This document shows, piece after piece, positions 8,910 to 20,592 of a DNA stretch of 64,000 nucleotides (positions within the stretch are counted from its first letter, which is position 1; each line of letters begins with the position of its first letter). The translations under genes and the position numbers were made by a program. This DNA comes from Opisthorchis felineus. Taxonomy: Eukaryota > Platyhelminthes > Trematoda > Opisthorchiida > Opisthorchiidae. The DNA lies in the NCBI GenBank assembly GCA_004794785.1, contig SJOL01009709.1, positions 1,113,079-1,177,078 on the forward strand, read 5' to 3'. The notes under the pieces were generated by a model. It ran no database searches and was not told the DNA's origin. It saw only the letters and a program-made list of their open reading frames with translations.

Positions 8910-11689
8910 CTACAATAATGTTGCATAAAGAAGTAAGAATATCCGTTGGGGAAAGAGATACAAAAAGGGCGATGGTTGAATTTTCAAAAATGTACATACA
9001 ATGAATTTTCCCTAGCAAAACATAAAAATCAAGAAGAATAGGTTCTACTGTTAAAAAGGTGCTTTCATACGACGCGAGATTCCACCTGTATAGTTGTAGT
9101 GGTGGAGGTCTTACCCTGCTGCAGCTGGGCTAAGCTGAACATGCACACATAGTCGAGAAAATGTCCATATCTGAGTCGATTGCACTTTTCCACAAGTTTT
9201 AAAACTCCACTTCCTTCCTTGAGCATAACGCTGAAGAGATGCTTACCTACTCTGTTCTGTATCTTAACAAATAGTCCTCATCCCACGAGAGTTTCATGAT
9301 ATCCACAGTATGCGGCCTAAAATATTAGTTCCTAAGGTAGTCACGTCATGTTCACATGGAAATCGTGGGAACAATTTTATCGATGGTATCTCTCCCATTA
9401 ACCTCTTATAGTTAAAGATGGTTAAGCTATATAGATTGTAATAATTTAAAAATAAAGTCTACAGAATGATTGGAGGAGATCTAAAATAATGTGCAAACCA
9501 AGGAGAATTAGATCGGTAGATTTAGGAAGATACCTGCTACAAAAAACCGGATGCAGAATGTCTGGAAACACCTTTTATGGTCCAACCACGCTGCTTCTCA
9601 TTGGTCTTCTATATCAGATTTAGGTGCAGCGCCGAAATTAATTTGCAAATGAGTGTACTCCCAAATCCCGCACTTTTCATTGTGGACTGCGGTGGGTGTG
9701 CAGGATTACGCGCGACTGATTTTAGCACCTAAATCGACCACTGCATAGGCATGTGACCACAGCATTACTCGCTTCCGCCCATTATGTTTGATCTTCCCTC
9801 AGAAATACCCATTGGTTTCTTTCTGATATCACGCCAGTTGGCAAGTTATCCCGCCTAAAGTCATTAAGTTTACTGTTGCTTCGGGATTTTGCCTCTCCTG
9901 TTCAACGTAGCATGTTCAAATTTTCAACACGTCATACACGTCATACCGAATTTCTGAAAAATTTCAACCTGGTACGAAACAACTCTCGAAAATAGTTTCA
10001 CTTGCCAACGTGAAAATCTCTTATAGGCGGCTCAATAATCCGATCGATAGCTGAAACTAAACTGCATTCAGCATGTGCGGTGCTCCCCGGGCAAAACACT
10101 GAGGTTTCAAAATAATAGCCACAGTGCTTTTACGGTGACTTTCACCCACTGGTGAATCACACTCACGTCAGGGGCATAAATAATTCACCAAACTCCTTTG
10201 AGCGAGGCCTCCCAAATATCTGCTATGCCTGGTAGGTTATAAAAATTACACCAGCGTGGAGACACGCAGGAATGAGTGAGGTATTCAGTACAAGGTAGTT
10301 TGATTGGCCAGGAAATTTTGTTGACCTTTTCTGGGACAATTCAAGGGTATGCCGTTAACCATACGCGGCTCAGCAGAGTGGGAGTTGCTGAGGCCAAGCG
10401 TGGGCCGGTGGATCGAACTCGTTCACAACACACGGATTAATAGAAACCTTTTTGGATAACTGAAATACACGTGGAACATAGTCATGTCTTAGTCTCTCTG
10501 GCACAAAAATACAGGTAAAATGTTTTTTCGCAATTACGTGTAGCATACTCGCAGCTAAATAAGTCTTTCAGGCATTGCGCTGACCAAAGATAGGAATCAC
10601 GGACGTATGGTGAAAACGAAAGCCGAAGTTTTAGTTCACTGCACCGAGAAGTGAGTAGAACTGACATGTAACTGATGTATATAAATGGAGGTCGTTTGCA
10701 CCGAAATGCACTTATTTTTGTACTCAGTACTTTGTGACTTTATCTGAATACTGAGAATTTAAGCACCAGTCATAATGTGTTAGGAAACTCTGACACACAT
10801 TCACTGAAGTGGGAATGTAGTAGGAAGGTTTTCAGTTGAACGGTACCAAATAAAATGAGGAAAACCGGGCATCTCAATATAGTTCCGCACACCACGCACC
10901 TTATGGAGTGGACACCAGCAACCGAAAGTGAACTCCACAAAAACTAATACCACCTTGGGACTAGTGGGATAGCAAATCCAATCCGTTTGAAATACCAGTA
11001 TTTTTGGACCTGCGTTTGTGTTAGTTAACATCAATTACACATGTGTGACGTCATATCTGGTCGGCAGAAAAGCCTCTTAGGGAAAAAGCAACATCGCAAG
11101 CCTATTAGTTAGCAGGGTAGGGAGGGAGAGAACGCAATAGACCAAGCATGTTCCGCATGTTTGAAATGGCAGTTTCACTAAGCCCATGGTAAAGGTTCAC
11201 CAAAAATTAATATCCGGGTTTTTCGCGTCAGTGCGCACTGTGCAACTCCTGTTCCTGGTTGGTCATTAGGGCATTTGAACTAGTTCATAATTGTTGATCC
11301 CGACAATATTGGGACATGTGGTAAATAATGTCCGTGTCCCATTGGTTCGTACATAGATGCCTGCGGCAGTCCTGTAACGAAAATGTGAAAAAGCGCATCG
11401 CCGCACTGCTTCAGAACAGAGAGGATTAATAATCAAACAACGTCAAACACCTCTTCTCTGTCTCGAAGGGTACCTAATGGTCCCAATGCAAAGTCCGACC
11501 CAGGGAAGTACAGGCTGATGAGCAGCTTGGTCGGATTGTTAATGGCCTACCTATGACGGTGGAGGGAATCCGATTGCTTATAAGCAGTCATCGACAAGAA
11601 CATATCGATTACGGCACCGTCTCCTTATGTAGATTGCATTTTTACAACGAGGAAGAACCTCTATCTATTTCCAAATGAACAAAGAATTC
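8910..11689. other. gene-free stretch, probably intron
   Basis: Nothing is called. Two minus-strand open frames, 11,034-10,801 and 10,667-10,482, have single good splice sites but no phase fit, because the flanking exons at 13,034-12,716 and 8909-8539 already fit each other. A short stretch near 9640 (TTTGCAAATGAGTGTACT) is a remnant of the hammerhead-element inner arm. Confidence 0.4.
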
Positions 11690-11850
11690 ACGGATAAAAG
11701 AGTGTATTCTGCAAATTCCGCGCAATTTGGGTTCAATAGAAAGCGAAGTTGACGGATACTCGGGAAATGCACCTAGCTGATGAACCCCAATTGGGACGAA
11801 AAAGGTCGTGGGCTGTCAAAGAGTTTTCAGCAACCTTATGAGTAGTATTT
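11690..11850 (+). repeat. single-arm hammerhead element copy, decayed ribozyme
   Basis: This is a right-arm copy. CTGATGA (11,777-11,783), a CCC/GGG helix II, GAAA (11,798-11,801) and GGTCGTGGGC are followed by the AGAGTTTTCAGCAACCTTAT terminus. The cleavage triplet GTC is kept (cut after 11,807). Helix III is broken by A substitutions and helix I is weakened, so activity is doubtful. A small inner-arm fragment in the other orientation lies at about 11,975-12,010. Confidence 0.75.
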
Positions 11851-12019
11851 CCTCAAGAAAATACACTGAAATCTCAAATTTCGTGCCGACTAAAACTACA
11901 GGCCGCCTTTGTGTAAAATGATAGGTTGAAGAGTGTTGCAAACGGGAAGTTCAGGTAGGATTCCCCTGAGTGTCTCGTTCAAATCAACTTGACGTGCAAA
12001 TGAGTATACTTCGCGGTAG

Positions 12020-12715
12020 GTAGATATGACTTATGTGCTCTGTTGGATAAGTGGATCTAGCTATAACGAAGTTCCGATGAACCACAAGAGCATACACGGT
12101 CGTACTCTTAATAAAGATGGGACTACTAACGACCTTCATTTCAGCAGTGACCCTATCATGTTAAATAAGAAAAATACAAGCGAAATTAAGACACCGTAAT
12201 AGTACATTCCAAGCATTCTTTACCACTCGAGTTAGCAATTTATCCGCTGTTTCTTCCTTACTTGGGAACTGTCTTAGTTTTGCTGCTTGGGTACTGAATA
12301 GATTGTGTACATTTTCCAGGCTTTTCTGCTGGTTTCGTTCACTGACTCATTTAACTATTCCACGTATATACTTGTCTCATGAATACTAGTTCTCAAACAA
12401 GCATCTATTGCTTTTTTCTTGAGACATTTGACGAGAATTCTTATCTTTTTTAAACGGGCGAAATCCTCAAGGTCCGTATAAAGAACGTATCAAATATCTT
12501 CACAATATACGTCTTGCTGTTTGGTTCCGTCATCTTTTCCTGTAATTCAATTATTTACTCAAAGATTCGCTCCATAATGGAAGTAAATTCCTGGTGAACT
12601 GAGGTTAAAATCGGCAATGCAACATTCACATAGATGAAACTGGTTGAAATAACGAATAGATCATCAACATTTCACTGACTTCTAGTGAATCACTCAAAAT
12701 AACTGAATATGTTAC
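12020..12715. other. no gene seen
   Basis: AT-rich sequence without an open frame or repeat that I can identify; presumed intron of the minus-strand CUB gene. Confidence 0.35.
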
Positions 12716-13034
12716 CTGAGTTGCCGAAACGGTGGCTTGTTGTTTTCTTCCATGTCTGGTTGTGGAGCTAATGTTCTATGACTGCCAGCCTCTTCATCGT
12801 GTTGTATGAAGCTAGTCTGGAACTGGGGACCTCCAGCAGCACCGTTCGCCTTTCGCCGAAGTAACCTCAACCGGATTCTCTGGCCTGGGTTCCCCTGGAG
12901 TTTCCATCGACAGGAAGAAGTGTACCCGTTTCTAGTGTGTTTCGATGTGAGTGTTTGCATAGTTAGGTGCCGTGGGAGGGGTAGCTTACCGAGAACATCT
13001 TGACCGTTACTCCTGATGGTGAATTGACAATCAT
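12716..13034 (-). CDS. exon of multi-CUB gene, first half of a CUB domain
   Basis: The acceptor TTTTATAG precedes 13,034 and the donor CTCAG/GTAACA follows 12,716. The exon begins at a second codon base and ends after a second base. The reading is DDCQFTIRSNGQDVLGKLPL, then HTRNGYTSSCRWKL and GNPGQRIRLRLLRRK. The C-x-W followed by GQRI and an alternating hydrophobic strand is the classic middle of a CUB first half. A proline- and glutamate-rich tail of about 40 residues (including QPDMEENNKPPF) precedes the donor, longer than in a standard CUB loop. An internal GTAAGC could act as an alternative donor after VLG, but no phase-compatible acceptor follows it. Confidence 0.68.
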
Positions 13035-14532
13035 CTATAAAATAAGATCCCAAAAATATTCGCCCATCACAAGCACATTTATGATGCCGAATACTACGTC
13101 TGATGAAAAGCAAATGCTATGAGCTAAAAGTGGACAGGATACTAGTGAATAATGCTGCCCAGTCATGGGTTGTTTTTCTGATAATTTTGAAGGAACTCAT
13201 GTTCATTGAATGGTAGCTTAGGACGTGCAGATGGCTGCGTGTGTGTGAGCTGAGCTGGATACGTTGACCGTGAGTATTTCATCACCCGCTGAGGTAAAAA
13301 TTACGAATGAACAAGCCAAAAGCCATTTCCTAAGGTGGTTGCTGAAGGCGCGCCTACTTATAAGGCACTGAGTTGGAGGACTCCGTCGCCTTCAAATTCC
13401 ACTAACCGGATCATTCTTCTTGAAGACCGTGATAAAGTCGACAACAGATTTGTTATCATAAGGACCTGCTATCTAAGTCACTTCTTATCATATCTGAACA
13501 CCTTGTGCAATTATGTTTGCTTCATTGCAGAACGTGAAACAGCTAACAGGACAAGGGTTTCCCTTGATTGTAAATCCCATGATCACTTTGAACCCACAGT
13601 TCACTACAAACCAATCCAATCGGAAGGCTACTTGCCTAACCACTGAGAATGAAGTGAGCAATAATTCGCATACTAGCTGACCGACCGAATGAATTCTGTG
13701 GTAACAGCTCTGTCCGAAAGCGGAACTCTTGAGCCCCTCCTAGAAATGCAAGCAACTGAGCAAACTAGAGCGTGACACAGATATCCCATTTTACGCATTA
13801 ACTGATAGCCACCAGGTCGACTTTGATAGCGTGAATATTCTGCGACAGGCTGTCGACGTATATGCACTGAACTGATGCGTTGAATTAATTGCCACTAACA
13901 CGAAGCCTTACCACTTTAGCTTGTCTGAGTGTTGCGCTATCTACCATTTGGTTCCGCTCACTTCGCGATACAGGGCTACTCAAGCACGCATGACCGCATG
14001 TAACAAAAACTCAGTCCCAGTCAGGAGTGGAGTATTCACGCTGTGATTAGCACACTCAAACAAGCGGCGGGACGCAAACTTGATTTACTCGCTGTGTAGT
14101 CGTCAGCATTTTCAGTATTGAGGATGCGAGTGTTCTTGTTGCAGATGGGTTTTCCTATGGGTATGTACATAAACGTGTCACCCGTATGATCCGCCAAAGT
14201 GCTGTCCAAGTTCTTCGTACAACTGTCCCAGACTCAAATCCTACAGAAAAATATTTTATCACCTTTTGCATTGTGGTAGTTAACAGTGTGAGAGTGGGGA
14301 TTACAACAACAAATCTTGGCCTGGTTACTGGATTGTTTTTGTTGTGATATGATTTCCGTGTCAGATACGCTCATCCATCGGTTTTAAAGAATGCAGTAGA
14401 AATTCGCAAAATTAGCAACATTCCCCAGTGATGACCTAATTCACGCGTTTAAGTCTGCCGCTTACTAAGCAACTGGAGTTGAACCTTGAGTTTGAGAAAT
14501 TTACATTTTGCAGTGAGAAGGTTAAAACGTAC
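13035..14532. other. no gene seen; intron of the CUB gene
   Basis: The flanking exons (14,868-14,533 and 13,034-12,716) fit each other in phase, so this is probably one 1.5-kb intron. A plus-strand open frame at 13,335-13,646 has no recognisable motif. Confidence 0.45.
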
Positions 14533-14868
14533 CGGTGTTGCCAGGACGGTTGATTAGGTGTGGTGATGGAATCAATTCACTTGGAATGCGAATGCTCTCA
14601 GGTAGAACCTTTGCGTTTTTCGGTGGGGTGACATCATCCAGCTTCATGCTTCCGTACTCATAGGATAGAAGAAACCCTCTTCCATTTCCTGCTGCAATGT
14701 GGTCGGACAGGAAGCGAAGTGTGTAGGTTTTTGTCGTTGGCAGGCTAACTGCTTTAGGTGACAACTGCCTTTGAAGCTCGTCTGGGATGTGGTTACCAAA
14801 AAGGGTGAATTTAGGTTTATTGTTTATTGCTGGACCCTCATAGACTTCCAAACGATCGCCTCCGATAA
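14533..14868 (-). CDS. exon of multi-CUB gene, second half of a CUB domain
   Basis: The acceptor ATCCAG precedes 14,868 and the donor CACCG/GTACGT follows 14,533. Phases are second base in, first base out. The exon reads IGGDRLEVYEGPAINNKP, then AVSLPTTKTYTLRFLSD and GRGFLLSYEYGS. This is a clear CUB second half: D-x-L-E-V-Y-x-G, then the strand YTLRFLSD and the closing GRGF-Y motif. A linker of some 35 residues rich in proline (including LPESIRIPSELIPSP) follows before the donor. The matching first half should lie upstream, ending after a first codon base; I did not find it between 14,869 and 16,831. Confidence 0.78.
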
Positions 14869-16831
14869 CTGGATACCTTTGATTCGGGAAAATAGTGACG
14901 ACGTTTAATTACAGAATTTGTTAGTTGTGCATAATACTGGGTCAAAACTAAATTAAACACTGAGTCTTGTGGATAAAGACATTTGTTTAAATCTAGCCTT
15001 CTCAGTTCCGTGGTTATAGTTGACTGATTTCCCACTTCTTAGTTAGCCTCTGGTACAGATACCCTTCTTAGAAAACTAGGTGAAAACGGTAATAAAATAA
15101 TGTACATTTCTTGCCCGTGGAACCAACAGGAGTTGCACACTGCTATTGTGTAAGAATGATTAATTTTTATAATTCCAGATGATTATCTACGGACCCACAG
15201 TCGACATTCTGGAGCTAGTTAACTAGTCAGGACTGTTTCACTACTCGACGATGGACCATAGTCCCCTGCAAGGAACTACTACTAGGTTTTATGCGCAGCG
15301 AAGTTAAATTCTATCTTATGGGTTCGAGATTTGGTTTGTGATGAATCAGGCATCATGGCAATGAGTATGGTTTGGTCAGTCATCGGTTATCTTGCTTTTG
15401 TGTTGTGGAGTAAACCAGGCAGCCACTTTGACAAGTGAGGTGGTTAGGTGGGTGATTCTCATTTAAGGCAGGCAGTGCTACCCATGAGTCCTGGCTCAGC
15501 TGTCTCAACTCATCGGATTTCAACTGAGTCCATGATGTTCATTTTGGTGATGCCAAACATCTGATGAGACCCCATTTATTACCTGATCTCGGTATCAATC
15601 CTTACTCCGACTTTAGTCAGTAGAATTGGTCATGCATATAATTTCAAATTCCTGTCACTCCTGTTTGACCAGTCATCCCCCTGTCCCGGCGCAATTACTT
15701 TGGTGTTTGCACAACAAAAAGCACTGGACTCCAATTTTGCTCCTACTAGAGCTCGTCAGTAATGCACATCCTTGATTGTGTCTGGGTTTGAAATCCGGAT
15801 ATTTTATCTGCGAGGCGAGAATGCTACCACTACCCCATCAGTGCACGCTGAAAGCAGCTGAATTATCACGCTTGAACAGGTGGACGTGTCTATGCTGGAG
15901 CGAGGGAAGTTGCTCCGTGGACTAGTCGTTTAACGAGGTTTTTCGCTGCAGTTTTTTGCAAGTTGTACCAATTAGACCATAATGCTTTACTCCAGATCAT
16001 CCTTTGAATCAACCTAGTGGAACAGTTATATATGTTGAATTAAAGGTAGATGAAATTGGCACAGTTGTCCTCTTTCCAGTTAAATTAGGTAGAATTGAAA
16101 GAAGGCATGATTTTGCGACACATGGTTTGGCACAGAGGCAACACAGGTTACCAATACCACACAATGTTTGGTCGATTTAAAACAAGCTATTCGTTCTTGT
16201 TTTAGGTTAAGGAACAAGAATTTAAACGGGAGGCCCTTGACATCCTAAAACCACTTGTGAACGTTTACGTTTATGGTGGCACGACGGTCTTTAATTTGTG
16301 ACAAGAATGTTCAGCAACATTTGGATTATCCCGAGTCTTGATAAAGCAACTTAATTATAACGCCAAGTAAAAGGCAACCGAGGTAGATGCGCTCCACATT
16401 TGACGGAGTCCACATCACAAGTAGCAAATTGGCATCATCCGTATATAGGTTAAGTGCATCCTCACAGGTGCGTAACAGATACACAGTGGAAATCAATTCT
16501 AACATTTGTCTTGTGTGGAAGAGCCCAGCATTACTATATACCTCTTCTATGGACGAACAGAAGAATGCGAATTTTGCTGAATTTCGGTGAACGTCTCAGT
16601 CCCAAAAAACATTTCCCTTCGTAGACTGCCGATATTTTATCACTTTTGGATGAGAAGCAATCGTCAGCGTGCTCTCTGGGTAAGTATTTACATCTCTGGA
16701 AATTTACCGTTCACTTGGACGACCGAAAACACATGGCCTAATGTTTTTTGCCGTAGGTCAGCTGTTCGAAAAGCAAGCTGCATTCTTCACTTTACGGGTG
16801 CTTGATTCGCCTTTGACAATTCTTGACTCAC
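14869..16831. other. gene-free stretch containing a tRNA-like remnant
   Basis: At least one short exon of the CUB gene is expected here from domain logic but none was recognised. A degenerate tRNA-like sequence lies at about 15,775-15,846. The rest shows no repeat or open frame of note. Confidence 0.35.
15775..15846 (-). pseudogene. tRNA-like sequence, pseudogene or tRNA-derived SINE
   Basis: Read on the minus strand, GTAGTGGTAGCATTCTCGCC resembles the D-arm to anticodon-arm part (A box) of glycine/alanine-type tRNAs, and GGATTTCAAACCC stands where the T arm should be. The acceptor stem does not pair and the anticodon arm is imperfect, so this is not a working tRNA gene. Confidence 0.4.
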
Positions 16832-16934
16832 ATCGTTGAATTCAGAATAACCCTTGGGGACATCGATCCCTGTGTTTGGCAGTGACATGGCTTGTAATAG
16901 TTGGCCGGAAATCACACTGTTACCAACTCGTCTG
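16832..16934 (-). CDS. small exon after a 46-nt intron, multi-CUB gene
   Basis: The acceptor ATTACTTTCAG precedes 16,934 and the donor GAT/GTGAGT follows 16,832. The exon begins at a third codon base, which fits the exon ending at 16,981, and stops at a codon boundary. It encodes RVGNSVISGQLLQAMSLPN and GIDVPKGYSEFND, a low-complexity, linker-like stretch without a recognised domain. The intron before it would be only 46 nt. The end phase does not fit the next known exon (14,868), so another exon is missing or the 3' border is wrong. Confidence 0.45.
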
Positions 16935-16980
16935 CTGAAAGTAATTGTGAGAATATTTAACTGACAGTTGTCGCTGTCAC

Positions 16981-17202
16981 GTATATGCAAAACATTTGGC
17001 TGGTGGATATTTTACGGGCTGAATTTCTATGTCCTTGTCGTTGTTAATTCCACTGGGATGAAGAAAGCACCACCGATCATACATAGTGGGTTGTACAAAT
17101 AGTTTCTGGGTGTCTGGCAACAGAGAGTGAAATCGTCCTGCATACGATAGCTTCAGACCCATTTTTCCGGCAGAAATGAATGTAGCCACGAAACACAGTA
17201 AC
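16981..17202 (-). CDS. exon of multi-CUB gene, CUB-like second half
   Basis: The acceptor TATTCCCCAG precedes 17,202 and the donor GTGACA follows 16,981. It enters at a third base, as the exon at 19,452-19,245 requires, and leaves after a second base. The start reads LLCFVATFISAGKMGLKLSY then AGRF: cysteine, F-x-S, an alternating strand and GRF, as at the end of a CUB domain. Later parts are MYDRWCFLHPSG and KYPPAKCFAY. An alternative is that translation starts at the ATG at 17,255, giving a basic N-terminus plus the hydrophobic stretch LFPRLLCFVATFISA, a possible signal peptide. Phase agreement with the upstream exon favours splicing. Confidence 0.55.
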
Positions 17203-19244
17203 CTGGGGAATAAATAGGTTTTGGTTGCGTATTTCCTTTGTGCCAGTGAAAGCATACTATCACTGTCAGATCGGTCGCCTCATTTATCTCTCGATTTACA
17301 TAACACTAAAATAATCGAAACACCATACCAACTATTTTCCTTATCGAATAAGTAGCTCCGTTCACCTGTATACATGAAGAGCAAAACGCACCGCTTAGAT
17401 GAATTGTATGGACGAAATAAATAGCTCATTTGCATTTCTGATTAGCTGAATCGTTTCTTACCATATCACACTTAATAGTTGTCGCAGATTTTCAAGTTTT
17501 CTTCGGGTACACGTTATCCACATTGTTTCCTTGGGCATGGGAAGGCTTCTGATTAATTTTATTTTACCTAAGCTTGCACAAACAACTAAATAGAGACACT
17601 GGTTGGCGTTCAAGATTCTGATACATGCACTGAGAAAACATAAGGTTTATTATTGCTCTCTTGTTCCTACCACTGGGCAAGAAACCGGGATACGTCATCA
17701 GGACAAGCATTCCGCCACTAATTCAATAACCATCGTGTGAACAAGTTTCTGAACTATAATTTCATTCTAAATGCCAGCACTATCAAGAAAGCTTGAGTTT
17801 TACGAGCACACTAGGCATGGAAAGTTGCAGAAAACCACAATTCAAGAGATTAATGGTTGGTTTCTTCTAGATACCAGTGCGGTGTCAGCTGTCGAAATGC
17901 TAACCAGACATACCAGAGGCACCCAGAACAGGTTGTGAATTTAACCGGATGGATTTTAATCATTAGCTACTACCATTCATAGGAAAATATCTTTGATCTT
18001 ACTCTGCCGTCTAATCTCTTGAGCAATGTGTTTATTCGCTGATTTATTAAATACGAAATATGCATCCCGAAAGCATAGTAGACTAATAATAACATGACAG
18101 TACGTACAGAGCACGACTCTCGTATGTATGATTGCTTCTTAACTTTGTTAATAGTTCGGTTGCCAAGCCCTTTCGTTGGCTAGCTACTATGTCACTCGAA
18201 AGAAACACGAGGGCTGGGATTCAGCCAGAATTCCTAAGCATACACAGGGGTGGTCGAAAAGTTGAGTTTGGGTTCGAACCTTGAACCTTCCTGTCAGTGG
18301 CGATTGATTTTAGTCACCTGAGAAAAGACCTTGCCAGCTTCATAATCTTTTCAACCATCATTGTACGCCCGATAGTATTGTATTATGTTGGCTATGTTTT
18401 TCACAAAGACGTTTAAAATAGTCCGGTGTGTAGATGACTGAGTCCGTTTGTACTGAGGGTGGGAGAAATTTATTTGCTCCGGTTGCTCCAGTAATTAGTA
18501 GACACTACCCATTCTGGCACACCGTCAGTGCTTCCCATTTATGACTATGTTCATAGGTTTTCAAAAAGAATTTATGTAGAGCTGCCTACAGTTGCACGTT
18601 TTCCTGCGATCCAAGAGGTCCGGTTTGCTTTTCACTATGTCTTTGTCAACATCCCCCATCAATATTCCGGATGATTTCTGATAATTTTAGCGCATAAGGG
18701 CACAGAACACTTTGGATGTTGGATAAGCGTGGTATGTTTCTGGGTGCATACCACTGTAACATCTTTGTGTATTTAGGAAGGGTGCTCATTACTGACAAGC
18801 CCGTACTATGAACTTCACAGTGATGCCATATACAACGGGAAAAATCGTGTCACTTTTTAAGAATGTCCATTAATTTATCTCACTATCTGATTCCCTAGTT
18901 CTGGCTCATATTAGGGAATAATACGTTTCACTTTCAACTACTAAAATTGTCGGCACCAGATCTTGAAAGCAAGCGTTGGACACGTATAACGATGCCGATC
19001 AATCATGTGATTCGCTTTGACCCACCAATAACCCGCATTTCTGCGAGCCTGCCTTACGTAGTGTAACCTCAACCGGTGTGTTTAAACACTCTTCAGTTTT
19101 ACATTTCGTACCAAATCACAGGATTAACTGTTTCACTGTGAGCAAAACTACAAACGGTGCTGACGAAAATCAATTACTTCCCACGGAAGTGTGTTAGCGT
19201 TAGAACACACATTCGTCTCAGAATCTAATGTTTTGTAGACTAAC
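17203..19244. other. no gene seen; intron
   Basis: The flanking exons fit in phase, so this is probably a single 2-kb intron. A lone B-box-like GGGTTCGAACC occurs near 18,273 with no matching A box. No other feature is seen. Confidence 0.4.
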
Positions 19245-19452
19245 CTTGATTGGGAATAATCACTCAGACGAAAGTCAAGAAAATTCAGCTGCAAGTTTGT
19301 GTCTGCTGGGATTTGAAATATGTACAGGATTTGTATGTTGGCTGGATAGGGCGCCGGATAGTTTGGGCTTTCAATCAACCCAGTGCGTTGGTTTTTGTTC
19401 ATCCAAATCTCTTTGATGATCGGTTTATCCTCCGCTCCATACGACTGTTCAC
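19245..19452 (-). CDS. exon of multi-CUB gene, first half of a CUB domain
   Basis: The strong acceptor TTTTCAACAG precedes 19,452 and the donor TCAAG/GTTAGT follows 19,245. Phases are second base in and second base out. The exon reads GEQSYGAEDKP, then GLIESPNYPAPYPANIQ and LYIFQIPADTNLQLNFLDFR. The G-x-I-x-S-P-x-Y-P-x-x-Y-P signature and the following amphipathic strands with FLDF are diagnostic of a CUB domain. Unusually, the cysteine normally found before the aromatic strand is replaced: the sequence has ILYIF where C-x-W/F is expected. Its second half is the exon at 17,202. Confidence 0.8.
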
Positions 19453-20427
19453 CTGTTGAAAAATAATTGGTACCATCAATAAGATTTAACACTAACGAAA
19501 CCTACACGAATGCTGGAATTGCCTTCATGGAAGCATAAGTGTTCCCGCCCTCAGTCTCCTGGTCGGAAACGAAAGCGGTCTGTCTTTCACTGCTAAGTTT
19601 TATACCAAACTGTCACTAGTATTAGAACTCGGTATAGGCGGCAAGCGGACTGGAGATATCTCGGAACACTCGGAATAAACAACGACGATACGAAATCACA
19701 CCAAGCCGTTACACACGAAAAATAAATTGTGCCGCAAGACAATTTTACTTCCAAATAGTTCATGGAAAATTAACTCTACATTCGGAATGATTTCGCAGCC
19801 CTGGATTACGCTTGTTGGAGGATATCACTCAACTCCCTAAGGCTACTTGATTTACCAATGGAATGTATCATCCGATTTGATAAATACCGCCGAATTGTTA
19901 GTAACTGACGGAGACCAGTGCAACAATACACCCGGAACCAAGTCAATTGCATTACGATTCCTGGCCGCACTATGTCCTATTAGATATAACTCAAGTGGGT
20001 CTCAAGTGGGACCCCATTCACAAAATGTGCAATTTTTGTTTTCCGATAATTTCCGATATCCCAAATACTGCATAGTTTGACCAAGAATTTCCCATACCGA
20101 TGTTCATTTCGGATTACCTATTTGTTTCCATGACCTACTGCATGTAACAGATGCAGGTCAGGAAGTGGATTACACACGTGACGATCGCATTAACCGCTTC
20201 CGGTCACTGAATGGAACTATTAATTGTTTCAACCCGGATGTACTCCTTCCTTATCACACCAGTAATTAGGGTACCGCAAGGAACAAATAAGGGTGTCGTC
20301 ATAATTCTGATGGGAAGTTGGAAGTAAAGTTAACAAAAGAGTAAATAAAAAGTATGATAATGACGTAGTTCCGTTTTTCGCAGGTAAAGCATATGGGTGC
20401 ATTAGGCCCAGTTTGCACCCAATTTAC

Positions 20428-20592
20428 TTTGGAGGACTGTGGTGCACGAGGGCAAGCGTGATCTTAAGATTTGGAGAAATGCTTGAATTTCCGTCTCATT
20501 TTGCTCTATGGTAGTGTAGAAAATACGGTTGATACACTGATCCTTGACCAGATCTGAACTAATATTTCGGACACAATATTTCAAATCCTTTG
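20428..20592 (-). CDS. candidate linker exon, multi-CUB gene
   Basis: The acceptor CCACTTAG precedes 20,592 and the donor CTCCAAA/GTAAAT follows 20,428. It is 165 nt, exactly 55 codons' worth, entering at a second base and leaving after a first base, so it fits between the exons at 22,062-21,772 and 19,452. Readable parts are YCVRNISSDLVKDQCINRI and the segment EIQAFLQILRSRLPSCTTVL. The three cysteines suggest a secreted linker, but no domain is recognised and the exon could be skipped without breaking the frame. Confidence 0.42.

Noticed and set aside
10482..11034. Two minus-strand frames with one good splice site each
   Set aside because: The flanking CUB exons already agree in phase, and neither frame fits between them.
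12806..13003. Plus-strand frame over the CUB exon at 12,716-13,034
   Set aside because: Antisense shadow of a clear CUB exon.
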